A DNA stretch of 64,000 nucleotides from JAVHYG01 sp040390025 (lineage in GTDB: Bacteria > Pseudomonadota > Gammaproteobacteria > Diplorickettsiales > Diplorickettsiaceae): the NCBI GenBank assembly GCA_040390025.1, contig JAZJZD010000008.1, positions 1-64,000 of the forward strand, given 5' to 3'. This document shows, one piece after another, positions 35,572 to 43,696 of this stretch. The notes under the pieces were generated by a model. It was not told where the DNA came from. It did no database searches and saw only the letters and a program-made list of their open reading frames with translations. Within the stretch, counting starts at the first letter, position 1. Every line of letters starts with the position of its first letter. Both the position numbers and the translations under genes were made by a program.

Positions 35572-35763
35572 TTAATTATTTTTTAAAAAATATTCCGTAC
35601 CGCAATAAGGGCAGGTGACTTGTCCAGTTTTGGCAATCGGTAAGTAGATTCTGGGATGTGCATCCCATAAACGATTTGTAGGCAAAGGACAGGAAAGGGG
35701 TAGCGCTTGCGGAGTGACTTCATAATAAAGCTTAGTGTTACCGTGAGATAATGATTTAGACAT
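35572..35763 (-). CDS. CHCC zinc-finger domain protein
   Basis: Sixty-three residues. The zinc ligands C25, H36, C51 and C54 (LPLSCPLPTNRLWDAHPRIYLPI … TCPYCGTEYF) match the zf-CHCC family (COG4391), related to the mitochondrial complex I subunit NDUFS6. Its bacterial role is unclear. It is widely found in proteobacteria, often near LPS or ilvE genes, and here probably shares a transcript with waaF. Confidence 0.9.
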   Translation of the reverse strand: MSKSLSHGNTKLYYEVTPQALPLSCPLPTNRLWDAHPRIYLPIAKTGQVTCPYCGTEYFLKNN

Positions 35764-35934
35764 AATAAAACCTTAAGAGTATTACATTATTATTTTGCCA
35801 GTTTCATGCTAGACTGTATAGATATTTACCTTAAGTTTGTAAATTTTTAATAAAAAAGCTTAGGTTGATCCCTCAAAATTGTTTGATGCTCCTAGGCTTT
35901 CTGCTTCCGTGTTGCGTGATGTGTTCTACGAACG

Positions 35935-35958
35935 AAATAGCTAAGGAGTTAGCTATTT
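35935..35958. terminator. Perfect 10-bp hairpin upstream of the TraI-like gene
   Basis: AAATAGCTAA / TTAGCTATTT (35935–35944, 35949–35958) around GGAG. Read rightward it ends in TTT and lies 65 nt before the next ATG, so it may be an attenuator or a regulator-binding palindrome; the upstream gene reads the other way. Confidence 0.45.
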
Positions 35959-36022
35959 AAAAACTATTTTTCTTATTTAATATAACTTAATTGTTTGTTG
36001 CAAAAAGCTTACCGAGAAGTTG

Positions 36023-37294
36023 ATGATGGTGTTATTTCAGGGCTTAAAGCGTCACCTACAAAACCTCAATACTAATAAAAATAGTCAGTCTTTTGGTATT
36101 TACCCTATAAAAGTTGCGGCTGATCTATTGGGCACTAAGGAAAATCAGTCATTTGTCCGTAACGTTAAGTCATTAATTAAATTTTCACGGTGTTTTGATG
36201 ATTTATATCTTCCGGCGATAGAAAAATTTGCTGAATTTGTGCAAAACATACCTGAAGATCAGCGGGATTTTTTTGGGCAACAAGCAGAGTTTTTAACACA
36301 TGGCTTAGAGCGCGCTTCTAGGACAGTTTCTTTATGCTTAGCTTATTTTTTTCCTGAAAAAACTGATTTTTCTAATATTTCTGAACATGATGCATTGTGG
36401 ATTTATGCTACATTTACTGCGGCGTTATTCTTAGATGTAGGTAAAATTGCTGTAAAATATACGGTCATGCTTTATCATGAAAAAGCCTATCCTCTTAAAA
36501 AATGGGATCCTTATAAAGGTTCTATGTTAGATCAAGGTAATTATTATAAATTTGACTATGTTAAAGAAAACTTTAATGATTTACGCCGGTTTATAACACC
36601 CATGATTGCCCGCCAGATATTGGATGCGAGCGCTAAATCTGCAAGGAAACAAGGTTTTAATTGGATAGCAAGTGATCCAGAAGTGTTTGAAGTTTGGTTT
36701 GCTTTGCTTGCGGGAGAAGAGGATCGTATACCAATGACTTCTTTTATGTCGGTGATTCCGCGGGCAGAGATGGAGATACTAGAGAATTACCGAAAAGCAG
36801 CTAAAATGTCGGTTGTGGATCCGGCAGGAGAAGCGTTTTTGCAATGGTTACGTAAAGAAATTAAAGAAGGAAGAATCGCCTTAAATGAAAAAGATGCTAA
36901 AATCCACATAAGTGAAAAAGAAGTTCTTTTATCTGTAGAACTTTTCCAGGAGTTTGCTAATTCTAATTCGAGTTATAAACATCCAGAAATTATCGAGAGG
37001 CAATTTATAGATGTTGCTAAACTTTATCAGATTTCTATTAGTGAGCTTGATCAACGCTATAGAGCTCAAGGCGGACTGTCTGGAATGAGTGATTTAGGAA
37101 AGAGGTATCGAACCGTGGGAGGTATAACAGCTATTCGAGAAAACGAAAAAAAAATGCCGGCACAGCGTTTTCTTAAAGGAGGTACTGGTTTGCTTTCTCT
37201 TCTTACGTCGCAACCTTTACATAATAAGGGATCATACGTAGGTTTGTCAGGAAATATAATAAATACTTCAATTTTTCCTAGACTTACTACTTAA
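36023..37294 (+). CDS. TraI/MobH-helicase-domain-like protein with a degenerate HD site
   Basis: A ~423-residue protein resembling the TraI_2 (MobH relaxase, HD-like) family of integrative elements: GIYPIKVAADLLG, HGLERASRTVSLCLAYF, then AALFLDVGKIAVKYTV where relaxases have a LHDxGK motif, and a C-terminal domain around FLQWLRKEIKEGRIALNEKDAKIHI. The metal-binding His of the HD dyad is replaced by Leu (LDVGK), so nuclease activity is doubtful. No other conjugation genes lie nearby, so it looks like a domesticated or vestigial relaxase relative. TTG 36020 and ATGs 36023/36026 are all possible starts. Confidence 0.7.
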   Translation: MMVLFQGLKRHLQNLNTNKNSQSFGIYPIKVAADLLGTKENQSFVRNVKSLIKFSRCFDDLYLPAIEKFAEFVQNIPEDQRDFFGQQAEFLTHGLERASRTVSLCLAYFFPEKTDFSNISEHDALWIYATFTAALFLDVGKIAVKYTVMLYHEKAYPLKKWDPYKGSMLDQGNYYKFDYVKENFNDLRRFITPMIARQILDASAKSARKQGFNWIASDPEVFEVWFALLAGEEDRIPMTSFMSVIPRAEMEILENYRKAAKMSVVDPAGEAFLQWLRKEIKEGRIALNEKDAKIHISEKEVLLSVELFQEFANSNSSYKHPEIIERQFIDVAKLYQISISELDQRYRAQGGLSGMSDLGKRYRTVGGITAIRENEKKMPAQRFLKGGTGLLSLLTSQPLHNKGSYVGLSGNIINTSIFPRLTT

Positions 37295-37300
37295 TTTTAG

Positions 37301-38098
37301 ATGGCAACCTATGTCATAGGAGATATTCAGGGTTGTTTTGATCCATTTATTCGTTTATTAGAAAAAATTAATTTTAATTCGGACCGCGATTGTCTTTGGT
37401 TAACGGGAGATTTAGTTAATCGAGGCCCTATGTCTCTAGAAGTTCTTCGTTTTGTTAAATCCTTAAAATATAGTCAGGTTGTTTTAGGCAATCATGATTT
37501 GCATCTTTTATCAGTTCTCTATGGGAAAGCAAGTTTAGATAAGCAAGATACCTTAGAATCCATTTTAAATGCACCTGATAAAGACGCGCTAGGTACTTGG
37601 TTGCGACATAGGCCTTTGTTGCATCATGATGCAGTATTTGACGTTATATTGCTGCATGCTGGCTTACCGCCACAGTGGGATCTGAATAAGGCGTTGCAAT
37701 GCGCTCATGAGCTTGAGACTATGTTGCGAAGCGAACATTATCCTGATTTTTTTGAGCATATGTATGGTGATGTGCCGAGCCAATGGAATGATGATCTTAA
37801 AGGCTGGGATAGATTGCGAGTGATTTCTAATTGTTTAACACGATTACGCTTTTGTGATGCAGAAGGAAATTTAGATCTTAATGCTAAAGGGAAAATTACA
37901 AAAAAGGGTTATTTTCCTTGGTTTAAAGTACCTAATCGACGTAGTAAAGGTTTGAAAATCTTATTTGGGCATTGGGCTGCATTAGCTGGTAAAACGGGCG
38001 ATCCCGATATTATTGCTTTAGATACGGGCTGTGTATGGGGTCAATGTCTTACTGCACTGCGGTTAGAAGATGGAAAACGATTTACTATTAATTGTTGA
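37301..38098 (+). CDS. apaH: Symmetrical bis(5'-nucleosyl)-tetraphosphatase ApaH
   Basis: A 265-residue metallophosphoesterase that splits Ap4A into two ADP and can also decap Np4-capped RNA. Metal-site motifs: GDIQGCFDPF, GDLVNRGPMSLEVL, LGNHDLHLL and FGHWAAL. The ATG lies 6 nt after the TraI-like gene, so they may be co-transcribed. RppH at 5.5 kb is a second 5'-end-processing hydrolase. Confidence 0.95.
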   Translation: MATYVIGDIQGCFDPFIRLLEKINFNSDRDCLWLTGDLVNRGPMSLEVLRFVKSLKYSQVVLGNHDLHLLSVLYGKASLDKQDTLESILNAPDKDALGTWLRHRPLLHHDAVFDVILLHAGLPPQWDLNKALQCAHELETMLRSEHYPDFFEHMYGDVPSQWNDDLKGWDRLRVISNCLTRLRFCDAEGNLDLNAKGKITKKGYFPWFKVPNRRSKGLKILFGHWAALAGKTGDPDIIALDTGCVWGQCLTALRLEDGKRFTINC

Positions 38099-38135
38099 TA
38101 TACCGCTTGTACCTAAAGATGCGAACTTTTTGGAG

Positions 38136-38699
38136 TTATATAGGATGCATTTTTTTATGATTTGTTAAAGCAGCTTTTCGCGAAAACTTTTTGCTACAAA
38201 TATTACAGAAATATGGTTTTTCATCTACAGAAAAATTTTTTCTACAAACATCGCAGCGATATGGGCTTTTAAGATCGTTACTTAGAACAAATTCTTTACG
38301 CCCACAAATATCACACTGATATGACTTCTTGTGCTTCCGAGTTCTTTCATGTTTTTTATCTAAGACACTAAGAGTTACCCCTTTAGTATCAGAATTCGAG
38401 GGAAGTAATTTGGGCTCATTCTCTATAGATAGTTCCTTAGCTAGTAGTTCAGGAGCTAGTCCCTGATCTAATATTTTCAAATAGGCAAGTTCCGGATCTA
38501 TTGTTTTCAATAAGGTAGCTGTTGCTTCTGCTTTTTCTATTGTCTGTTCGTCAATCACTGTTGCGTCTGAATTTGTTTGTAGGCTAAAGCTTTGTTGCGA
38601 AAAGTTATCTATCTGTCTAAAAAAATTTTCTATAACTTCGGAAGATTGTCTTCGATGCAGAGTTTTTTTATTTTTTTTGCAATATTCTTGCTTATACAT
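38136..38699 (-). CDS. Eukaryote-like C2H2 zinc-finger protein
   Basis: A 187-residue protein whose C-terminus carries zinc-finger units. The last is a textbook C-X2-C-X12-H-X3-H finger: C165, C168, H181, H185, with F172 and L178 in the usual core positions. It is preceded by DEKPY, close to the TGEKPY linker that joins fingers in eukaryotic factors. Two upstream half-units begin the same way (YQCDICGRKEF 127–137, YRCDVCRKNFS 147–157) but lack the His pair; their four Cys (129, 132, 149, 152) could form a C4 site. Basic clusters (KKNKKTLHRR, KKHERTRKHKK) resemble nuclear-localisation signals. The N-terminal ~110 residues are unrecognised. A nucleus-directed effector is the attractive inference. 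Confidence 0.8.
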   Translation of the reverse strand: MYKQEYCKKNKKTLHRRQSSEVIENFFRQIDNFSQQSFSLQTNSDATVIDEQTIEKAEATATLLKTIDPELAYLKILDQGLAPELLAKELSIENEPKLLPSNSDTKGVTLSVLDKKHERTRKHKKSYQCDICGRKEFVLSNDLKSPYRCDVCRKNFSVDEKPYFCNICSKKFSRKAALTNHKKMHPI

Positions 38700-38793
38700 A
38701 AAAAAAGTTTACAAGATAATTTTTTTATCGCAAAGAGTTTTCAATAAGTTGACTTCCGCTGCGTGAGCCCCCGGAAAAAAATGTAAAGAGGAT

Positions 38794-40791
38794 TCAGGTT
38801 TTAATAAAGAGAATCGTAATATTTGTCGGGTAAAGGGAGCTTTTTACTTGATAATGTTGCAGGTCTTTTTGTAATAACTTATCGGCAGGCATTAAGTAAA
38901 TAGAATGTGATTTTTTTAAGGGCTGAAATTGCAAGCGCCATGTTTTTTGGTAATGAACAAGTCCTAACCATAATGGAGTACCATTACTAAAGTGTGTTGG
39001 TGCGCTCCAAAGTTTTAAAATCAATAAATTATGTGTCTTTGGAAAGTATTTAGCCATCGTTAAAGCTGGTTTCTTTCCAGCATTGGCTGAAATAAATAAA
39101 GGGGTAGTTGGATCATGTTGACGCAAACTTAAGTGGTAAATTGTTGTTAGCAATCGAGTTTTTGGAAGGGGATGCCAACCGTGTTTTTCTAAGTTATGTT
39201 GAATGCTTGAAAGTTTATCAGCCCATTGAATATTTAAAGTTTCTACCGACTGACCGAAACGGTTCATACGGTAAATAGGTTTTTGTTGTTTAGTTTGTAA
39301 CCACCAGTTTTTCATATCAAGTGTTTGAATAGGCGGTGAATAAAGTTGATAGTTTTGTAGTTGTTGTCGGTATTCGTGAAGAAGATTGGCCCCCCATAAT
39401 ACCAGGAGAATGATTAAGCCAACTGCTCCAAGTTTTGCAATTGAAGGTGCATTATTCTGTTTTTTTCGTCGATAAGAGAGTGTTAAGCCGGTAATAATGC
39501 TGATACCAAGTAAAATTCCACCTAAAATATCACTTAACCAATGGGCTGTTAAGTAAACTCGAGAAAATAAAATTAAAAAAATGACTAATGTTGAGGAACT
39601 ATAAATTAATATTCGCAGCCATTTTTTAGGATGCTCTAATGCAGTTAGTATGGCAAAAAAACCCAATATTGAAACACTACTTACTGTGTGTCCGCTAGGA
39701 AATGAAGCGCCTGGGGGTGTTTGTACCAAACCAGTAGGACGAGGTATATGCATAATAGCTTTAAAGATATCCCCTAACCCAAAACTTAAAAGTCCAAGGA
39801 GTCCCCAATGTAAGCTCGTCCAAAAGTTTCGTTTAATTAATAAAGCGGCCAAGATAATGGCCCAGAAACCAAATAATATTCGAGGACTAAGTTCTGTCAT
39901 CACAACAAGAAATTTATCCATTGCGGGTTGACGAAAACTTCGCATTAGATAATAAACAGGTTCATTAAAATAGGTGGCTATTCCGTGGTGAGCTACACTA
40001 AAAGCTAGCAATAAAAACCCAATAAAAGAAAAAATGCAGAGCAAAGCAAGCGCCAATTGTGTATGAGATTGTGGCGTATGAGGATCCGTTAAAAATGAAG
40101 AAAGTGATCCCAATCGTGGATGATTACGGGTGAATCGCCATAAATAGGCAACTTGTTTATCGAGCAAGCGGCTAAACCACGCATAACAGGATTTAATTAG
40201 AGAATAGATTAACCAGAAAAATAATAAGAGTAAGACGACAAATAAAATAAGTTTTGTTGCCACTTCTGGCGGTAATTGTTGTGACGCTTGGCCTAGCAGT
40301 ATGCCAGGTAACATGTAAATAGGTGCCCAGGCGATAGCAGAAATAATATCAGCAATAAGAAATTGACGACAAGGCATATGAACCATGCCAGCAATAAAAG
40401 GTAACACGGCGCGAATTGGCCCTATAAAACGCCCAACAAAAATACTTTTTCCGCCATGCCTATCAAAAAAGGCTTCGCCTTTTTTTAGTAGCTGTGGATA
40501 ACGGCGGAATAGCCAAAAAGTGGTAGTGTATTCATGATAATGTCGTCCTACCCAAAAGCTTAAAACATCACCTGTAATAGCGCCGGCAACTGCCCATAAA
40601 GTAATGCTTATAAAGGGTAAAACACCAATTCCAATTAAGGTTCCAATAGCAGTCATAAAGACAGTGCCAGGAATCAAGAGCCCTAAGAACATTAAGCATT
40701 CAAAAAAAGCAATTAAGTACGTGATCACGCCTGCCAAAAGAGGATGAATTTGCAGCCAATCAAAAAAAGGTTTGATATCGAGAAGTGTCAT
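38794..40791 (-). CDS. DedA–PAP2 phosphatase–LssY fusion membrane protein
   Basis: A 665-residue multi-pass protein. Residues ~1–200 are a DedA/SNARE-associated domain (FLGLLIPGTVFM, GDVLSFWVGRHY, FVGRFIGPIRAVLPFIAGM). Residues ~240–430 are a PAP2 lipid phosphatase with all three signatures: KAIMHIPRP (KX6RP), PSGHT and SRVYLTAHWLSD (SRX5HX3D). The C-terminal ~170 residues match LssY, first named next to Legionella type I secretion genes. DedA proteins are lipid scramblases/floppases and PAP2 removes lipid phosphate, so recycling of undecaprenyl-type carriers is plausible. It overlaps the lipA stop by one base. Confidence 0.9.
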   Translation of the reverse strand: MTLLDIKPFFDWLQIHPLLAGVITYLIAFFECLMFLGLLIPGTVFMTAIGTLIGIGVLPFISITLWAVAGAITGDVLSFWVGRHYHEYTTTFWLFRRYPQLLKKGEAFFDRHGGKSIFVGRFIGPIRAVLPFIAGMVHMPCRQFLIADIISAIAWAPIYMLPGILLGQASQQLPPEVATKLILFVVLLLLFFWLIYSLIKSCYAWFSRLLDKQVAYLWRFTRNHPRLGSLSSFLTDPHTPQSHTQLALALLCIFSFIGFLLLAFSVAHHGIATYFNEPVYYLMRSFRQPAMDKFLVVMTELSPRILFGFWAIILAALLIKRNFWTSLHWGLLGLLSFGLGDIFKAIMHIPRPTGLVQTPPGASFPSGHTVSSVSILGFFAILTALEHPKKWLRILIYSSSTLVIFLILFSRVYLTAHWLSDILGGILLGISIITGLTLSYRRKKQNNAPSIAKLGAVGLIILLVLWGANLLHEYRQQLQNYQLYSPPIQTLDMKNWWLQTKQQKPIYRMNRFGQSVETLNIQWADKLSSIQHNLEKHGWHPLPKTRLLTTIYHLSLRQHDPTTPLFISANAGKKPALTMAKYFPKTHNLLILKLWSAPTHFSNGTPLWLGLVHYQKTWRLQFQPLKKSHSIYLMPADKLLQKDLQHYQVKSSLYPTNITILFIKT

Positions 40792-41735
40792 TAGGCTACA
40801 TTCTCTCCAGCCGCTTGTTTATCGGCATGGTATGAAGAGCGCACCAATGGGCCGCTGGCAACGCGCGTGAACCCCATTTCTTTGGCTAACTCACCGAGAT
40901 CTTTGAATTCTTGCGGGGTAACGTAACGAGCTACAGGAAAATGGTGTCGACTTGGAGCAAGATATTGGCCTAAAGTGATCATATCAACTTCATGTTTTCG
41001 CAAGTCGTGCATGGCTTCTTTGACCTCTTCTAGAGTTTCACCCAACCCTAACATAAGCCCTGATTTTGTGGGTATACCTGGAAAACGTTTTTTAAATTCC
41101 AATAATAAAGTTAATGACCAATTAAAGTCGGATCCAGGACGCGCTTGCTTGTATAATCGCGGAATGGTTTCAATATTATGGTTAAAAACATCCGGTAATG
41201 AAGGAGAAATAGCATTTAAAGCAATTTCCATGCGCCCTCTAAAGTCAGGAACAAGCACCTCTATAGTTAGAGAAGGACAGGCACTTCGTAAAGCCTGGAG
41301 GCAAGCTGTAAAGTGACCTGCGCCACCGTCTCTTAAATCATCTCGATCAACTGAGGTAATAACTACGTAACGTAGCCCCATTTGGTTGACAGTTTTAGCG
41401 AGATTCGCGGGTTCGTCGGGATCGAGTGGATCGGGCCGACCGTGACCTACATCACAGAATGTGCAGCGTCGCGTACATTTGTCGCCCATAATCATAAAGG
41501 TTGCTGTGCCATGACTAAAGCATTCGCTTAGGTTGGGGCAGGAGGCTTCTTCACATACGGTGTAAAGACGATTTTCCCGTAGCATATTTTTAAGTTGATC
41601 GACGGCAGGGGTTGTGGCGAGTTTAATGCGTATCCACTCTGGTTTACGTAGAGGTTCAGTCGGTTCAATTTTTATGGGAATACGGGCCATTTTTGCAGCG
41701 CCACGTTGTTTTTGTCTGGGATCAAGGATTTCCAT
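40791..41735 (-). CDS. lipA: Lipoyl synthase LipA
   Basis: A 314-residue radical-SAM enzyme that inserts two sulfurs into octanoyl chains on the lipoyl domains. Auxiliary cluster: C61, C66, C72 (CEEASCPNLSEC). Radical-SAM cluster: C87, C91, C94 (CTRRCTFC). The conserved C-terminal Ser lies in GPLVRSSYHAD. It is followed with a 1-nt overlap by the DedA fusion and preceded by lipB, separated by a 146-bp inverted repeat. Confidence 0.97.
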   Translation of the reverse strand: MEILDPRQKQRGAAKMARIPIKIEPTEPLRKPEWIRIKLATTPAVDQLKNMLRENRLYTVCEEASCPNLSECFSHGTATFMIMGDKCTRRCTFCDVGHGRPDPLDPDEPANLAKTVNQMGLRYVVITSVDRDDLRDGGAGHFTACLQALRSACPSLTIEVLVPDFRGRMEIALNAISPSLPDVFNHNIETIPRLYKQARPGSDFNWSLTLLLEFKKRFPGIPTKSGLMLGLGETLEEVKEAMHDLRKHEVDMITLGQYLAPSRHHFPVARYVTPQEFKDLGELAKEMGFTRVASGPLVRSSYHADKQAAGENVA

Positions 41736-41782
41736 GTTTACGAGATTTTATTAATAAAGGGATAATTCTAACATAGAGTATT

Positions 41783-41928
41783 AAGAGGGTGCCTTTAATT
41801 GCACGATGATGGACAAAAAGCGTTGTTTTTCTGTGTTGCGTACTCACCATACGCCCAGTATGCTCCGTTACGCTACTCGAAAAATAACGCTTTTTGCTTC
41901 ATCCTGGCATAATTAAAGACGCCCTCTT
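41783..41928. repeat. Long imperfect inverted repeat between lipA and lipB
   Basis: Arms of ~48 nt (about 41783–41831 and 41880–41928) share the blocks AAGAGGGTGC/GCCCTCTT, TTTAATTGC/GCATAATTA and GACAAAAAGCGTTGTTTTTC/GAAAAATAACGCTTTTTG. The centre (CTGTGTTGCGTACTCACCAT…) holds its own smaller palindrome (GCGTA…TACGC). Such 100–150-bp palindromic units are often multi-copy intergenic elements (MITE/REP-like). It separates lipB from lipA and could fold in RNA as a terminator. Confidence 0.7.
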
Positions 41929-41954
41929 GTTATAACCGAATTAGTTTTGCGAAC

Positions 41955-42578
41955 TTATCTTTGTAAAGTTAGTTTAGTTTGTAGTTGCTTGCTAAAAACG
42001 TCTGCTACCATTTCTAGGTTACTTGGGCCGCCTAAATCAGAAAGCTGCGTAATGGCCAATTGGCTAAATCCACAGGGGTTAATTCCCGAGAATGGTTTTA
42101 AGTCCATTGCAACATTAAAGGCAATGCCGTGATAGCAGAAACCACGGCGAATACGAAGACCAATCGATGCTATTTTTGCGCCATTGACATAAACACCTGG
42201 CGCGTCTTTTCTGGCTTGTGCATGAATAGCATAATCTGCAAGAAAATCGATAACCGTTTGTTCAAGTAGTGTAACGAGGGTACGTACGTTTAGGTTTAAA
42301 CGGTGAAGGTTAAGAAGAGGGTAGACAACAAGCTGGCCTGGGCCATGATAAGTGACTTGCCCTCCTCTATCTGTTTTTTGCAGCGGAATGTTGCCTGGGT
42401 TAAAAATATGCTCCAGTTTTGCAGCCTGTCCTAAAGTATAGACTGGATCATGCTCAATTAACCAAATCTCGTCCGGTGTTTCAGTTAAACGATTGTCAGT
42501 AAATGAGCGCATGGCTTGATAAACGCTATTGTATTCGGCTGACCGTAAAGGCCTTATGACAGTTTGGTTTATTGGCAT
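41955..42578 (-). CDS. lipB: Octanoyltransferase LipB
   Basis: A 207-residue transferase moving octanoyl from ACP to lipoyl domains, the step before LipA. Family motifs: RGGQVTYHGPGQLVVYPLLN, NGAKIASIGLRIRRGFCYHGIAFNV (catalytic Lys), and GINPCGFSQLAI (catalytic Cys). Length is typical. The annotated ATG is at 42578. The divergent DUF333 gene starts 80 nt away. Confidence 0.96.
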   Translation of the reverse strand: MPINQTVIRPLRSAEYNSVYQAMRSFTDNRLTETPDEIWLIEHDPVYTLGQAAKLEHIFNPGNIPLQKTDRGGQVTYHGPGQLVVYPLLNLHRLNLNVRTLVTLLEQTVIDFLADYAIHAQARKDAPGVYVNGAKIASIGLRIRRGFCYHGIAFNVAMDLKPFSGINPCGFSQLAITQLSDLGGPSNLEMVADVFSKQLQTKLTLQR

Positions 42579-42657
42579 AAAAAAATCAGATATTAACCGT
42601 TATTTCTGCTAAAATTATATTTTAAAGCATTTAAAGTAATGGAAAAGTAGGTTTACC

Positions 42658-42945
42658 ATGAAACGATTCTTAGTTCTAGTAGCGCTATTCTTAATAAACC
42701 CTTCTTATGCCTTGCCGAATCCTGCCTCAGTTTATTGTATCCACCATGGTGGAACGCTTAATGTGACAGGGGACTTATCGGGAATTTGCTTATTTCGCGA
42801 TCATAGTTATTGCGAAGAATGGAGTTATTTCCGCGGAGTTTGTAAACCAGGGGAATATTTTTTACCAGAAAAAATAAAAGGGGCGCGTTATTGCACGGCC
42901 CACGTAGGAAAAAACTCAATTGTTTACTTGTGTAACAGCAAATAA
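42658..42945 (+). CDS. Secreted DUF333 protein
   Basis: Ninety-five residues with a signal peptide (MKRFLVLVALFLINPSYA, cleavage before LPNPAS). The mature part has the DUF333 pattern NPASVYCIHHGGTL…GICLF…YCEEWSYFRGVCKPGEYF, with six or more Cys that may form disulfides. Members are often called putative hemolysins without evidence. It is periplasmic or outer-surface; function unknown. Confidence 0.85.
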   Translation: MKRFLVLVALFLINPSYALPNPASVYCIHHGGTLNVTGDLSGICLFRDHSYCEEWSYFRGVCKPGEYFLPEKIKGARYCTAHVGKNSIVYLCNSK

Positions 42946-42988
42946 TTTTTACGTATAATTTTTGAGAAAAGCGAGATTTTTCGACCAG

Positions 42989-43696
42989 ATGAGAGATAGA
43001 AAGCAACTAAGTTATTTAAAAGAAATGGGTATTCAAGTCTGGTTTCCTAGAGAGACGAAAAAACCAATGGGGCAAATTAAGACAAGGGATGTGTCTAAAA
43101 AAAAGAATATGACGCGTGAGGAAAAAATCGCTGCGCTAAATTGGGAAGAGTTAAGACAAGAAGTTACGTACTGTCAAGCCTGCACACTTTATAAAACGCG
43201 TACTAATCCGGTATTTGGCGTAGGCAATCCTAACGCGGACTTGTTGGTTATTGGCGAAGCGCCTGGTGCAAATGAGGATAAACAAGGAGAACCTTTCGTA
43301 GGTCGAGGCGGCCAGCTATTGACAAACATGCTGTTATCTATCGGTTTAAAGCGAGAGGATATTTATATCGCAAATATTTTAAAGTCACGCCCTCCTAATA
43401 ATCGTGATCCATCTCCTATAGAGGTGAAAGCATGTACCCCTTTTCTTTTAAGACAGATCAGTCTCATTAAACCTAAGTTGATTTTAGCGGTAGGCCGAAT
43501 TGCGGCACATTTTTTATTGGATAGTAACGCAGCAATGGCAAATTTGCGTGGGAAATTATTTTATTATGGAGTTGATAAAATTCCTTTATTGGTAACTTAC
43601 CACCCTGCGTATTTACTTCGTTCGCCACGAGAAAAAAGAAAAGCATGGCTGGATATGCAGTGTATAAACAAACAACTCAATCAAGGAAGCCAATAG
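42989..43696 (+). CDS. Uracil-DNA glycosylase, family 4 (Fe-S)
   Basis: This enzyme removes uracil from DNA to start base-excision repair. Family 4 marks: CQACTLYKTR and further Cys for a [4Fe-4S] cluster, LLVIGEAPGANEDKQGEPFVGRGGQLL (water-activating loop GEAPG), KSRPPNNRDP, and TYHPAYLLR (leucine/His loop). I chose ATG 42989 (MRDRKQLSYLKEMGIQVWF, family-like); a TTG at 42962 adds nine residues. The 3' end overlaps the pseudopilin gene by 52 nt. Confidence 0.92.
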   Translation: MRDRKQLSYLKEMGIQVWFPRETKKPMGQIKTRDVSKKKNMTREEKIAALNWEELRQEVTYCQACTLYKTRTNPVFGVGNPNADLLVIGEAPGANEDKQGEPFVGRGGQLLTNMLLSIGLKREDIYIANILKSRPPNNRDPSPIEVKACTPFLLRQISLIKPKLILAVGRIAAHFLLDSNAAMANLRGKLFYYGVDKIPLLVTYHPAYLLRSPREKRKAWLDMQCINKQLNQGSQ

